Counted from the stretch's first letter, positions 1 through 9,085 are shown. The stretch: 64,000 nucleotides of DNA from Allobosea sp. Tri-44 (GCF_004123845.1 NZ_NBDP01000019.1:62001-126000), one strand, 5' to 3'. Notes: generated by a model from the letters alone, not told the origin. Translations and numbers: made by a program.

Positions 1-1087
1 TCAGCCGGCGCTGGACGTCGGTGGTGCCGGCCTTGTCGAGCCGCGGCGCCTTGACCGGCCATTCGCCTTGCAGGGCGGGCTTCCCCACGATCCGGTCGCC
101 GAGATGCCCGACCGCGAGCGCATAGGCGTCGGAGGAGTTGTACTTCTTGATGACGTCGAAATTCGCGGTCAGCAGCATGGCCGGCCCGGTATGGCCGGCC
201 GGATAGAACAGTCTGGCTTCGCCCGAGGAGGGGAGCGAGCCGCCATCGGCGCGGCGCACGCCGGCGGAGCGGAAGGAAGAGAAGCTGGCGCGATAGAGAT
301 TATGGTCGAAGCCCTCCGGAACGGTGACCTCGATGCCCCAGGGCAGGCCGGGGGTCCAGCCATAGCCTTTCAGGTAGTTGGCAGTAGAGGCGATGGCGTC
401 GCTGGTCGAGGTCCAGATGTCGGCATGGCCGTCGCCGGTCTGGTCGACCGCGTATTTCATGTAGCTCGACGGCATGAACTGGGTGTGGCCCATGGCACCC
501 GCCCAGGAACCGCGCAGTTCGCGGCGCTCGACATGGCCCTTCTCGATCAGTTCCAGCGCGGTCAGCAACTCGTCGCGGAAGAAGTCGCCGCGATAGCGGA
601 TGCTGGCCAAGGTAGCGAGCGAGCGGATCACGTCCTTGTCGCCCTTGAACGAGCCGTAATTGGTCTCCATCCCCCAGATGCCGAGGATGATCTCCTTCGG
701 CACGCCGTAGCGGGATTCGGCCTGGCCCAGCACGCTTGCATGGGCCTCGAGCATCTCCCGCCCGCGCGAGATGCGACCACCACCAACTGCGCTGTTGAGA
801 TAGCTCCAGATCGGCGCGACGAACTCCGACTGCTTTTGCGTCAATGTCACGATCGACGGATCGGGTGTCACACCCTGGAAGGCGAGGTCGAAGGTCTGGC
901 GCGAGATGCCGCGCGCCTGCGCCATCGGCCAGAGCGTTCGCAGGAAGCCGTCGAAGCCCGGTGCGGCCGGGCGCGCCTCGGGTTTCGGTGTCTGCGCCCG
1001 TGCCGGATTAATCGAACCCGTCGTCTGCGCGAGCGCCGGCCCGAGGCCGAGCGCCGCAGCGAAGGCGAGAACGGTGACGGGACGCAT
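1..1087 (-). CDS. Lytic murein transglycosylase (MltB/SLT_2 family), C-terminus cut by window edge
   Basis: Reading the minus strand from an ATG at 1087, preceded by AGAGGAGCAACC, gives an uninterrupted frame to the left edge. The first ~20 residues are a signal peptide ending ALA. A transglycosylase domain follows, with the stretch GIWGMETNYG near residues 136-145; its Glu, about 141, is the expected catalytic acid. Further on lie AMGHTQFMPSSY and DIWTSTSDAIASTANYL, both typical of MltB-type enzymes. The family cleaves the MurNAc-GlcNAc bond of peptidoglycan in the periplasm, forming 1,6-anhydro products. About 362 residues are visible and the stop lies outside. The opposite-strand frame across 68-1156 is a shadow. 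Confidence 0.9.
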   Translation of the reverse strand, partial: MRPVTVLAFAAALGLGPALAQTTGSINPARAQTPKPEARPAAPGFDGFLRTLWPMAQARGISRQTFDLAFQGVTPDPSIVTLTQKQSEFVAPIWSYLNSAVGGGRISRGREMLEAHASVLGQAESRYGVPKEIILGIWGMETNYGSFKGDKDVIRSLATLASIRYRGDFFRDELLTALELIEKGHVERRELRGSWAGAMGHTQFMPSSYMKYAVDQTGDGHADIWTSTSDAIASTANYLKGYGWTPGLPWGIEVTVPEGFDHNLYRASFSSFRSAGVRRADGGSLPSSGEARLFYPAGHTGPAMLLTANFDVIKKYNSSDAYALAVGHLGDRIVGKPALQGEWPVKAPRLDKAGTTDVQRRL

Positions 1088-1200
1088 GGTTGCTCCTCTG
1101 GCTCGGCCGCAGTGTCTATCCACCACAGCGCCCGAACGAAGTTAACCATGGGTTAATGCCGCGCCAAATCGCTCTCGCTTCTAATTTGGAGACCGTTTTA

Positions 1201-1229
1201 CCGATCAGCTTGCGGTGCAAGCTGATCGG
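1201..1229 (-). terminator. Perfect 13-bp hairpin after galE (possible terminator)
   Basis: CCGATCAGCTTGC at 1201-1213 and its exact complement at 1217-1229 are separated by three bases. The hairpin lies 12 bases beyond the galE stop and before the transglycosylase gene, so a transcript-end role fits. No clear T-run follows on the minus strand (TAAAACGG), so it may instead be a 3'-end stabiliser. Confidence 0.5.
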
Positions 1230-1241
1230 AACGGGCTCTCG

Positions 1242-2231
1242 TCAGCTGGCGTTGCGCTTGCGCAGGCTCTCCTCCCAGGCAAGTGCCTGGGTGACGATCT
1301 CGGTCAAATCGTCGTGCTCTGGCTGCCAGCCGAGCTCGGCGCGGATGCGGTCGGCTTTGGCGACCAGCGCGGCCGGGTCGCCATCGCGGCGCGGCGAGAG
1401 CCGGACCGGGAAATCGATGCCCGAGACTTGCTTCACCACCTCGACCACTTCCTTGACCGAATAGCCGCGGCCATAGCCGCAGTTCAGCGTCAGATTGTCG
1501 CCGCCGGCGCGCAGGTGATCGAGCGCGGCAAGATGAGCGCGGGCGAGATCGGTGACGTGGATGTAGTCGCGCACGCAGGTGCCGTCCGGCGTCGCATAAT
1601 CGGTGCCGAAGATGTCGAGCCCGGCGCGCTGGCCGAGCGCCGCCTGGCTCGCGACCTTGATCAGATGGGTGGCGTTGGTGCTGGACTGGCCGGAACGGCC
1701 CCTCGGATCGGCGCCGGCGACGTTGAAATAGCGCAGGGCGACATAGGTCAGGCCATGGGCGCGGGCGACGTCGCCGAGCATCCATTCGCTCATCAGCTTG
1801 GAGCGGCCATAGGGGTTGATCGGATTGAGCGCGATCTCCTCCGGCACAGGCGAGACCGGCGGCTCGCCATAGACCGCGGCGGTCGAGGAGAAGATCACAC
1901 GCTTGACACCGCTGCGCACGGCGCTCTCCAGCAGCGCGCGCGTCTTGACGGTGTTGTTCTGGTAGTAGCCGAGCGGATCGGACACCGAATCCGGTACCAC
2001 GATCTTCGCCGCGAAATGGGCGATCTCGGTGATGCCGTGCTCAGCGATTGTGCGCTCGACCAGGGCCTGGTCGCCCATGTCGCCGCGCACGAGGGTCGCT
2101 TCCTGCGGCACCGCCCACCAGAAGCCGGTCGAGAGATCGTCGAGAACCACGACCTTCTCGCCACGGTCCAGGAGTTCGAGAACCATGTGGCTGCCGATGT
2201 AGCCGGCACCGCCCGAAACCAGAATCGCCAT
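1242..2231 (-). CDS. galE: UDP-glucose 4-epimerase
   Basis: A 329-residue short-chain dehydrogenase/reductase-fold protein that interconverts UDP-glucose and UDP-galactose for exopolysaccharide and LPS synthesis. The N-terminus MAILVSGGAGYIGSH is the NAD-binding Rossmann motif. SSTAAVYG followed by NPYGRSK gives the Ser and YxxxK catalytic residues. The length equals typical GalE. The frame stays open upstream to 2336, but the start at 2231 has GAGGAGACGAAG just before it and begins exactly at the Rossmann strand. It lies divergent from galU, which makes the precursor UDP-glucose. Confidence 0.95.
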   Translation of the reverse strand: MAILVSGGAGYIGSHMVLELLDRGEKVVVLDDLSTGFWWAVPQEATLVRGDMGDQALVERTIAEHGITEIAHFAAKIVVPDSVSDPLGYYQNNTVKTRALLESAVRSGVKRVIFSSTAAVYGEPPVSPVPEEIALNPINPYGRSKLMSEWMLGDVARAHGLTYVALRYFNVAGADPRGRSGQSSTNATHLIKVASQAALGQRAGLDIFGTDYATPDGTCVRDYIHVTDLARAHLAALDHLRAGGDNLTLNCGYGRGYSVKEVVEVVKQVSGIDFPVRLSPRRDGDPAALVAKADRIRAELGWQPEHDDLTEIVTQALAWEESLRKRNAS

Positions 2232-2554
2232 CTTCGTCTCCTCGTCACGTGATCCGCATAAACCGGAATCACGACAGTTCGAACCACCCTGTCCGCCGCA
2301 CATGGCTAATCTCGGGCATCGCCCTGGGGAAGCCATGCAAGAATGGGGACCAGGGCGGCAAAGCCGGCAATCTACAGCAGGAGTATTGACGTATCGGCAA
2401 GGCGTGACTGGTAATTGAAAATGAGGCCGGCCCGGCTTTCGCCAGATTCACGGGTCAGCCTAAACAAGACCGGCATCAACGGGCGAAGCCGGCTCCTCCC
2501 GAAGCCCTCCGATCTTCAGCAGGCGCGCGCCATGGGCGCGCGAGATGGACGCGC
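2232..2554. other. Divergent galE-galU intergenic region, no gene seen
   Basis: These 323 bases separate the galE and galU starts, so both promoters should lie here. Short open frames on both strands have no recognisable product, and I see no convincing repeat, RNA gene or operator. Part of the region (about 2380-2440) is more AT-rich than the flanking genes, as expected for a promoter. Confidence 0.5.
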
Positions 2555-3433
2555 ATGATCAAGAAAATCCGCAAGGCGGTCTTTCCCGTCGCTGGTCTCG
2601 GCACCCGTTTCCTGCCCGCCACCAAGGCGATCCCGAAGGAGATGTTGACCATCGTCGACCGGCCGGTGGTCCAGCACGTGGTCGACGAGGCGCGCGCCGC
2701 CGGAATCGAGCATTTCGTCTTCGTCACCGGCCGCAACAAGGGCGTGATCGAGGACCATTTCGATATGGCCTACGAGCTCGACGACACACTGGCCAAGCGC
2801 GGCAAGACCAAGGAGCTGGAGGCGCTCAAGCACGATCTGCCGGCAGCCGGTGCCACAAGCTTCACCCGCCAGCAGGCGCCGCTCGGCCTCGGCCATGCCG
2901 TCTGGTGCGCCCGCGACATCATCGGTGACGAGCCTTTCGCACTGCTCCTGCCCGACATGCTGCATCACACTAGCGGCAAGGGTTGCCTCGCCGAGATGAT
3001 CGAGGCCCATGCGGAGCATGGCGGCAACCATATCGCCGTCGCGCCGGTGCCGGACGACCAGACCCATCAATACGGCATCGTCGGCGTGCATGACGCCAAG
3101 GCCAAGGTCTCGCAGATCACCGGGATGGTCGAGAAGCCGCCCAAGGGCACGGCGCCGTCGAACCTGCACATCACCGGGCGCTACATCCTGCAGCCGACGA
3201 TCTTCGACCTGCTGGCCAAACAGGAGAAGGGCGCGGGCGGAGAGATCCAGCTGACCGATTCGATGATCGCCCTGGCAAAGCTCGAGAAATTCTTCGCGGT
3301 GCGCTTCGACGGCGACATCTATGATACCGGCTCGAAGATCGGCTTCCTTTCCGCCAATGTCGCCTATGCGCTGGAGCGCGGCGATCTCGGCCCGCAACTG
3401 CGCGGCGAGATCGAGCGGCTGCTGGGGCGTTAA
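2555..3433 (+). CDS. galU: UTP-glucose-1-phosphate uridylyltransferase
   Basis: A 292-residue nucleotidyltransferase that forms UDP-glucose from UTP and glucose-1-phosphate. Residues ~11-27 hold the signature AGLGTRFLPATKAIPKEM, which binds UTP. A central GLGHAVWCA, LLPDMLH and the later VEKPP and GRYILQP blocks are typical of bacterial GalU. The length is normal. UDP-glucose made here would feed GalE across the divergent promoter and envelope polysaccharide synthesis. The start ATG follows GAGATGGACGCGC, a weak ribosome site, but no better in-frame start precedes the conserved N-terminus. Confidence 0.95.
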   Translation: MIKKIRKAVFPVAGLGTRFLPATKAIPKEMLTIVDRPVVQHVVDEARAAGIEHFVFVTGRNKGVIEDHFDMAYELDDTLAKRGKTKELEALKHDLPAAGATSFTRQQAPLGLGHAVWCARDIIGDEPFALLLPDMLHHTSGKGCLAEMIEAHAEHGGNHIAVAPVPDDQTHQYGIVGVHDAKAKVSQITGMVEKPPKGTAPSNLHITGRYILQPTIFDLLAKQEKGAGGEIQLTDSMIALAKLEKFFAVRFDGDIYDTGSKIGFLSANVAYALERGDLGPQLRGEIERLLGR

Positions 3434-3458
3434 AGGCGGGACTGCGCGGAACTGCTAC

Positions 3459-3592
3459 GTCATTCCGGGGCAGGCCGAAGGCCTGAGCCCGGAACCCATG
3501 ACCACCGATGCTTTCCGGAAAGCGGCGCCATTGCGACGACGGCCAGTGTTCATGGGTTCCGGGCTCTTCGCTGCGAGAAGCCCCGGAATGAC
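3459..3592. repeat. Nested palindromic intergenic repeat (GTCATTCCGG family)
   Basis: The outer arms GTCATTCCGGGGC (3459-3471) and its exact complement (3580-3592) enclose a second exact pair, GAGCCCGGAACCCATGA (3485-3501) with its complement at 3550-3566. It sits between the convergent galU and the outer-membrane protein gene. The same terminal GTCAT-CCGG pattern recurs at 36981-37085 and 56896-56999, so this is a dispersed family rather than a private terminator. Confidence 0.85.
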
Positions 3593-3617
3593 GGTGAGGT
3601 TCTAGCGGGGACAGCCC

Positions 3618-5207
3618 TCAGAACTGCACCCGCAACCCGACCTGGGCGATGTTGGCGGTGTAGTCCGAGCCCTGGTTGGTCGAGTTCAGGCGCTCATGGG
3701 TGAAGCTGGCGCGGACCGAGAAGGTCCGGGTCAGCTTGTATTCGATCCTCGCGCCGATGGTCGACAGGTCCTCGCGCAGGTTCTGGCCGTCATAGTCGGT
3801 ACGGCCATAGCCGGCAAAACCGGTGACGGTGATGTTCCGCCGTAGCGCATGCGCCACTTCGAGATTGACGCGGCGTGCCGTTGTGCCGCTCGAGCCGGGG
3901 ATCGTGGTGTCGCCGAGCTCGGCGGTGCCGCGCAGCGTCACCGTGGTCAGCGGCGTCGGCGTCCACAGGATCGCGGCATCGCCGACGATGCCACGCAGAT
4001 TCTTCAGCCGGCCATCCTCGTATTTTCGGTCCTGATAGCCGACCGAGACCTCGGCGGTGAGCAGGCGACTAATCTCGAAAGTCGAGCCGACACGGGCGGT
4101 GTAGCCATCGGAGGAGCGCATATAACCGCTGGAATCGACCTTCTCGTCGAACTGGCGGGTATCGACCTCGCCCTGGACAAAGGGCTTGAAGCCGGGTGTC
4201 ACCTCATAGGCGGCGCGCAGGCGCAGGCCATACTGGGTCTGGTTGCGGTCGGCCTGGCTTAGCTTGCGGCCATTGCTGAGATCAGCGTCCTCGTAATCCT
4301 GCCGGTCGACCGAGCCGCGCAGGGTGAACTGCAGGCGATTGATGTCATGGGTGACGCCGGCCGCGGCGCCATAGTTCCATGTGATCGGCCGCCCCTGCAC
4401 CGCGGCAGTGAGATCGGGCGAGCCCGGGCGCTGCGTGTCGAGGCGCAGGCGCGATTCGAGCAGGATGCGGGTGTCGCGCGTCGCGTCGAGGCGCAGCGAC
4501 ATGTTGCCTTCCGCATCCGGCCGCGAGGCGGTGTCGTCGCGATAGTAGCGGCTATAGCCGCCACGCAGCATGCCGGTGAGCTCGTGCACGTTCCAGTCGG
4601 ACTGGATGCCGAGCTCGCCCTCGGTGCGGCTGAACAGCGAGCCTTTGCTCGCCCCGGACACGCGCGAGGGATTGCTGTCATAGCCGCCGGAGCCGGTGAT
4701 CGCCGGGCGCAGGATGACATTGCCGAGGCGCAGGCCCAGCGGCGCGTAAGGGTCTTCCTCCGGCCGCTTGCGCCTGCGCGGCTCGGGCGCTAGCGGAAGT
4801 GGTGGCGGCAGGGCGGTTATCGTTGGCTGCGGCGCGCGAACATCGCGCTGGGTGATGCCGCGCAAGCGCGAGGACCGTACCGGCTGGCTGGCGCGAGGTG
4901 GCTGGCCAAGGGAGATCGCGCCAGAACGGCTCCGGGTTGTGGCGGGAGGGCCGTCTGTCGCGTCGGCAGAGGCGGCTTGATTACGGCTGGTCGACGTCTG
5001 AGCCTGCCCGACATAGCTCGGAGTGCTGGTGCGCAGGGCCGGCGCACCGGATCTGGTTGATGGAGTCGCCTGCCGGTCGGGGACCTGGGCTGCCGCCTGC
5101 TCCGGCCAGGCCGTCAACCCGGCAACGACGCCGCAGCCTGCGACGCCAGCCAGCCAGCAGATCTTGGCGAAACGGGACACTGGCGCGACGACGCTCCGGC
5201 GAGGCAA
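3618..5207 (-). CDS. Outer membrane beta-barrel protein (BBP2_2-like)
   Basis: A protein of about 529 residues with a signal peptide whose hydrophobic stretch (WLAGVAGCGVVAGLTAW) ends at AAAQ. A low-complexity Ser/Thr/Pro/Arg-rich linker reaches residue ~150. The rest is a run of alternating amphipathic strands, and the chain ends in ...VGLRVQF, the terminal Phe typical of Bam-inserted barrels. It resembles the putative beta-barrel porin-2 family found beside polysaccharide genes in alphaproteobacteria; substrate unknown. The frame has no ATG at its start: TTG at 5207 or GTG at 5180 are the candidates, and GTG 5180 still leaves a complete signal peptide. An ATG near 5236 is out of frame. Confidence 0.8.
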   Translation of the reverse strand: MPRRSVVAPVSRFAKICWLAGVAGCGVVAGLTAWPEQAAAQVPDRQATPSTRSGAPALRTSTPSYVGQAQTSTSRNQAASADATDGPPATTRSRSGAISLGQPPRASQPVRSSRLRGITQRDVRAPQPTITALPPPLPLAPEPRRRKRPEEDPYAPLGLRLGNVILRPAITGSGGYDSNPSRVSGASKGSLFSRTEGELGIQSDWNVHELTGMLRGGYSRYYRDDTASRPDAEGNMSLRLDATRDTRILLESRLRLDTQRPGSPDLTAAVQGRPITWNYGAAAGVTHDINRLQFTLRGSVDRQDYEDADLSNGRKLSQADRNQTQYGLRLRAAYEVTPGFKPFVQGEVDTRQFDEKVDSSGYMRSSDGYTARVGSTFEISRLLTAEVSVGYQDRKYEDGRLKNLRGIVGDAAILWTPTPLTTVTLRGTAELGDTTIPGSSGTTARRVNLEVAHALRRNITVTGFAGYGRTDYDGQNLREDLSTIGARIEYKLTRTFSVRASFTHERLNSTNQGSDYTANIAQVGLRVQF

Positions 5208-5329
5208 AGGCTCTCGCGCGCCGGAAGGGCGCGCATGGTTAATGGAGTTAGAACGAAGAGGGTTAATGCTGCGTCAACGCAGGCGCGGCGGTGGCCAGCC
5301 GGCCTCCCGCCATGCTAGAGGCGCGCTCC

Positions 5330-6301
5330 ATGACAGCGACCATCAGCGCTTCCGCCCTGCGGACCATCGCCACCGAACGCGCCGGGCTCGACGCCTTGCA
5401 CGACGCGATCGGCAATGGTCTCGCCGAACCCTTCACCGCTGCCGTCGAGATGATTCGTGCCGCCTCGGGCCGGGTCATCGTCACCGGCATGGGCAAATCC
5501 GGCCATGTCGCCAGGAAGATCGTGGCGACGCTCGCCTCGACCGGCACGCCGTCCTATTTCGTCCATCCGGCCGAGGCCAGCCATGGCGATCTCGGCATGG
5601 TCCAGCCCGAGGATGTCGTCGTCGCCCTGTCCTGGTCGGGCGAGGCTGCCGAGCTCTCGGCGATCGTCGGCTATACCCGACGCTTCCGGGTCGGGCTGAT
5701 CGCGATCACCGCCAACCGCGACAGCGCGCTCGGGCGCGAGGCTGATATCGCGCTCGTCCTGCCAAAGGCCGAGGAAGCCTGCCCGAACGGGCTTGCGCCG
5801 ACGACCTCGACGACGATGCAGATGGCGCTGGGCGATGCGCTCGCGGTGGCTTTGCTCGAGGCGCGCGGCTTCTCGCGCCAGGATTTCTACGTCTACCATC
5901 CCGGCGGCAAGCTCGGCGCGCAGCTCAAGACGGTCGCCACCATCATGCATTCCGGCGAGCGCCTGCCGGTCGTCGGCGAGATGGCGGCGATGGCCGATGT
6001 CGTTGCGATGATCACCGCCAAGGGCTTCGGCTGCGCCGTCGTGATCGATGCCGACGACAAGCTCACCGGCGTCGTCACCGATGGCGACCTGCGCCGCAAG
6101 CTCGGCCCCGGCTGGGGCGGACGGCTGGCACGCGACGTGATGACCAGGGATCCGCGCCGGATCGCGCCGGATGCGCTCACCGCCGAGGCGCTGGAGATGG
6201 TCAACCGCCTGCGCGTCACCGCGCTGATCGTCGCCGATGCGGACGACAAGCCGGTCGGCCTCGTCCATGTCCACGATCTGCTGGCGCTAGGCGTCGCCTG
6301 A
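5330..6301 (+). CDS. kdsD: Arabinose-5-phosphate isomerase (KpsF/GutQ family)
   Basis: A SIS-CBS-CBS protein of 323 residues that converts ribulose-5-phosphate to arabinose-5-phosphate, the first step to the Kdo of LPS. The SIS domain shows TGMGKSGHVARKI and ASHGDLGM, the family hallmarks, and the C-terminal ~120 residues form two CBS repeats. The frame opens upstream at GTG 5291 and ATG 5312. I prefer ATG 5330 because TAGAGG stands about 11 bases before it and the added residues are not conserved in character. It is divergent from the outer-membrane protein gene and near galE/galU, which fits an envelope-sugar role. Confidence 0.9.
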   Translation: MTATISASALRTIATERAGLDALHDAIGNGLAEPFTAAVEMIRAASGRVIVTGMGKSGHVARKIVATLASTGTPSYFVHPAEASHGDLGMVQPEDVVVALSWSGEAAELSAIVGYTRRFRVGLIAITANRDSALGREADIALVLPKAEEACPNGLAPTTSTTMQMALGDALAVALLEARGFSRQDFYVYHPGGKLGAQLKTVATIMHSGERLPVVGEMAAMADVVAMITAKGFGCAVVIDADDKLTGVVTDGDLRRKLGPGWGGRLARDVMTRDPRRIAPDALTAEALEMVNRLRVTALIVADADDKPVGLVHVHDLLALGVA

Positions 6302-6326
6302 CCCGTAGCGTCTTGCGAGGAGGCTC

Positions 6327-7229
6327 ATGGCCGCGCTCGAATGGGATGATCTGCGCTATGTCCTCGCCGTCGCCGAGGCCGGCTCGCTCGCCGGCGCGGC
6401 GCGCGGACTGCGCGTCAACCATTCGACGGTGCTCCGGCGCATCGCCGCCTTCGAGCAGCAATTGGGCTTGCGCCTGTTCGAGCGCCTGCCGAGCGGCTAT
6501 GTGCTGACGGTCGGCGGCGAGGAGCTCGTCGCGGCGGCACGCAGCATCTCCGGCACCGTCACGGAGCTCGAACGCAGGATCGCCGGGCAGGATCTGCGCC
6601 TCTCCGGCACGCTCAGGATCACCGCGACCGATACGCTGATGGGCTCGATCCTGCCGGAGATCCTGGCAGAGTTCGGCGCGGATCATCCCGGCATCGCTCT
6701 AGAGGTCGCCGTCTCCAATCTGATGTTCAACCTGACCAAGCGCGATGCCGATGTCGCGCTGCGCACCGCCGATAATCCGCCGGCGACGCTGGTCGGCCGG
6801 CGGATTGGGAAGATCGCCTTCGCGATCTACGCCGCTCCGGCCTATCTGGCTCAGCACGATCAGCCCGATCTCGCCGAGCACCGCTGGATCGGACCGGACG
6901 ATACGCTCGCGGGAACCTCGGTGGCGCGCTGGATGCAGGCGAAGCTGGGCAAGAGCGAGATCGCGCTCAGGGCCGATTCGCTGCTGGCGATGCAGCAGGC
7001 GGCAGTGGCCGGTCTCGGACTGGTGGCGCTGCCCTGCTATCTCGGCGACAGCGTGCCGGCCCTGACCTGCGTGCGCCGGCCGATCCCGGAGATGGAGACG
7101 GCGCTGTGGATCCTGACCCATGAGGATCTGCGCGCCGCGGCGCGGGTCCGCGCCTTCACCGATTTCGCCTATGCCGCCTTCAAGCGTCGTCGTGGGTTGC
7201 TGGAGGGCGAGCGAGGACCCATCGACTGA
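6327..7229 (+). CDS. LysR-family transcriptional regulator
   Basis: A 300-residue regulator. The N-terminal winged helix-turn-helix covers residues ~5-65, with AEAGSLAGAARGLRVNHSTV as the helix-turn-helix core and LFERLPSGYVLT as the wing. The remainder is a periplasmic-binding-like effector domain (SGTLRITATDT start, GLGLVALPCYLGD near the end). The close ribosome site GCGAGGAGGCTC supports the ATG at 6327. It starts 25 bases after kdsD and converges on the transporter gene, so its target is not obvious from position. Confidence 0.9.
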   Translation: MAALEWDDLRYVLAVAEAGSLAGAARGLRVNHSTVLRRIAAFEQQLGLRLFERLPSGYVLTVGGEELVAAARSISGTVTELERRIAGQDLRLSGTLRITATDTLMGSILPEILAEFGADHPGIALEVAVSNLMFNLTKRDADVALRTADNPPATLVGRRIGKIAFAIYAAPAYLAQHDQPDLAEHRWIGPDDTLAGTSVARWMQAKLGKSEIALRADSLLAMQQAAVAGLGLVALPCYLGDSVPALTCVRRPIPEMETALWILTHEDLRAAARVRAFTDFAYAAFKRRRGLLEGERGPID

Positions 7230-7255
7230 GGAACACCGACGCCGGAAAGAGCGAC

Positions 7256-8179
7256 TCAGGCGGCCTTGATCGCGGCGACGCCGAGCAGCAGGACGACGAC
7301 GCCGGCAAAGCGCAGGGCCGAGATCTCGCGCTGGGGCAGGCGGAACCAGCCATAGCGGTCGACGAAGAGCGAGACGATCTGCTGGCCGGCGACGGTCAGG
7401 CCGACGGTCGCGGCGGTGCCGATCGCCGGGATCGCGGTGAACACGGTGGTGACATAAGTCGCGCCGCAGACGGCGCCGATCCAGCCCCACCAGGGCATTG
7501 TCCGGAGGCCACCGAGCTGGGGCCTGGCGCCGTTCATCAGCAGCAATGTCACCAGCAGAACGGCGATCATCGACAGGGTCGCAACCGCAAAGCTGATCGC
7601 GCCGACGACGAAGGGCGCGCCGAGATCATGCCGCAGCAGGCCGTTGATCGCGCCCTGGACGGGCAGCACCGCACCGGCGACGAGGGCGAGCAGCATCCAG
7701 CCGAGCTTGGCGCCGGAGAGCTCCCTGGTTGCGCCCTTCTGGCCGAAGACGATCGCGGTTACACCGACGAGTACGGCAGCCGTGCCAAGCAGGGTTGCGG
7801 GTTTGGGCATCTGCTGGGGAACGCCGAGGGCGCCGAAGCTGTCCAGCCCGAGCGAAGCCAGCATCTGGCCGGCGATGAACAGGCCTACCGCGACGACAGC
7901 GCCGAGCCGCGGGAAGACCAGGATGGTCGAGGCGACATAGAGCGCCGTCGCGATGCCGCCGATCGCGTGCCACCAGGGCGCGGCCCGCAGCCCACCGAAG
8001 GCGGCAGCCGTGCCGGTTGCGATCGCGATGATCAGCAGGAGGATGGCGGCGAGAACAACCTGGATCGTCGTCGCGGCGAAGGGGCTGCCGATCGCTTTCG
8101 ACAATTGCGCATTGGCGCCGGCCTGCACTGCCAGCAGGCCGCCGGCAGCAAGGGAGAGGGGGATGAAGAGGGTTTCCAT
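7256..8179 (-). CDS. DMT-superfamily membrane protein (YdcZ/DUF606 type)
   Basis: A 307-residue, very hydrophobic protein with about ten membrane segments in two homologous halves. Each half carries the YdcZ signature: LLAVQAGANAQLSKAIGSPFAA in the first and VQGAINGLLRHDLGAPFVVG in the second. Each half also has a later GQMLASL.. or GQQIVSL.. motif. YdcZ proteins are usually ~150 residues or tandem pairs like this one. The substrate is unknown and a small-molecule exporter is the usual guess. It is probably co-transcribed with the upstream glutathione transferase (28-base gap). Confidence 0.85.
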   Translation of the reverse strand: METLFIPLSLAAGGLLAVQAGANAQLSKAIGSPFAATTIQVVLAAILLLIIAIATGTAAAFGGLRAAPWWHAIGGIATALYVASTILVFPRLGAVVAVGLFIAGQMLASLGLDSFGALGVPQQMPKPATLLGTAAVLVGVTAIVFGQKGATRELSGAKLGWMLLALVAGAVLPVQGAINGLLRHDLGAPFVVGAISFAVATLSMIAVLLVTLLLMNGARPQLGGLRTMPWWGWIGAVCGATYVTTVFTAIPAIGTAATVGLTVAGQQIVSLFVDRYGWFRLPQREISALRFAGVVVLLLGVAAIKAA

Positions 8180-8207
8180 GACGGGTATCCTGTCTGGCTC
8201 GGCGTGC

Positions 8208-8840
8208 TCAGGCGTCGGCGTGCGCGAGCGTCGGCACGGCGAGGCCGCGCTGCACGGCGGGCCGGGCTGCGATCGCCTCGTGCCAGCGCTGCAGATGAGG
8301 GGTGTCGGTGAGGCCTATGCCGAGCTTGGGCAGGGCGTTGATCCAGGGCCAGACCATGATGTCGGCGATGCCGTAGCTGGCCTCGACCAGATAGGGCCGC
8401 AGCGCCAATTCGCCGTCGAGGACGCGCAGGATGCGGGCGGTCTCGCGCTCATAGCGCTCGATCGCGTAGGGCAGCTTCTCCCTGGCGAAGACCTTGAAAT
8501 GCCAGAGCTGGCCGATCATCGGCCCGACATGCGCTGCCTGGAAGAAGCTCCACTGCAGCGTCTTGCCGAGGGCCTGCGGGCTGTTCGGTTGGAGCACGCC
8601 GGAGCGCTCGGCGAGATAAAGCAGGATCGCGCCGGACTCGAAGACCGTCCGGTCGTGCTCATGGTCGACGATGACCGGGATCTTGTTGTTGGGGTTGAGC
8701 GCCAGGAAGCTCGGCCGATGCTGGTCGCCCGCCTCGATATCGACGGTGGTGACGGCGTAGGGTAGCCCGGTTTCCTCGAGCATGATCGAGGCCTTGTGGC
8801 CGTTCGGGGTCTGGTAGGTGTAGAGGTCGATCGGGGTCAT
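8208..8840 (-). CDS. Glutathione S-transferase family protein (YfcG/nu-class-like)
   Basis: A 210-residue protein with an N-terminal thioredoxin-fold domain (residues ~1-80) followed by an all-helical C-terminal domain. TPNGHKASIMLEE near the N-terminus and the cis-Pro loop NNKIPVIVD with the glutathione-binding FESGAILLYLAE resemble the YfcG/nu class, which has glutathione disulfide reductase activity. Its physiological substrate cannot be read from the sequence. The start ATG at 8840 follows GGAGCGAGCCG. It lies just upstream of the YdcZ-type gene on the same strand. Confidence 0.9.
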   Translation of the reverse strand: MTPIDLYTYQTPNGHKASIMLEETGLPYAVTTVDIEAGDQHRPSFLALNPNNKIPVIVDHEHDRTVFESGAILLYLAERSGVLQPNSPQALGKTLQWSFFQAAHVGPMIGQLWHFKVFAREKLPYAIERYERETARILRVLDGELALRPYLVEASYGIADIMVWPWINALPKLGIGLTDTPHLQRWHEAIAARPAVQRGLAVPTLAHADA

Positions 8841-8960
8841 CGGCTCGCTCCGAAGTGCGGATGCCGGTGAGATAATTTGTGCGATGGCGCATCACGATGT
8901 GTGATACGGCGTCAGAAAACTGCAAAAATGCACAGTCTACGAGGCGGGCGCGCATTTGCC

Positions 8961-9056
8961 GTCATGGTCGGGCTTATCCCGACCATCCACGTCTTCACGT
9001 CACTGATCGAGAGCGGTGTTCAAGACGTGGATGCTCGCCACAAGGGCGAGCATGAC
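8961..9056 (-). repeat. Double-hairpin intergenic repeat, copy 1 (minus orientation)
   Basis: Two hairpins, GTCATGGTCGGG/CCCGACCAT and GATGCTCGCC/GGGCGAGCATGAC, flank a middle part with ACGTCTT/AAGACGT. The reverse complement matches the element at 20996-21086 exactly over its first 48 bases and with one mismatch over its last ~35; only the centre differs. It lies between the glutathione transferase gene and serA. Confidence 0.9.
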
Positions 9057-9085
9057 GTGCTGGAACTCGCGATGTGAAGCCGAAC

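Noticed and set aside
68..1156. Plus-strand 362-residue frame
   Set aside because: It is antisense to a clear lytic transglycosylase with a signal peptide and catalytic Glu. The plus-strand translation has no motif.
2545..2928. Plus-strand 127-residue frame overlapping galU
   Set aside because: It is a frameshifted reading of galU with no domain.
5205..5238. Upstream ATG near 5236 as start for the outer-membrane protein
   Set aside because: It is out of frame with the barrel coding sequence. TTG 5207 or GTG 5180 are the only in-frame starts that keep the signal peptide.
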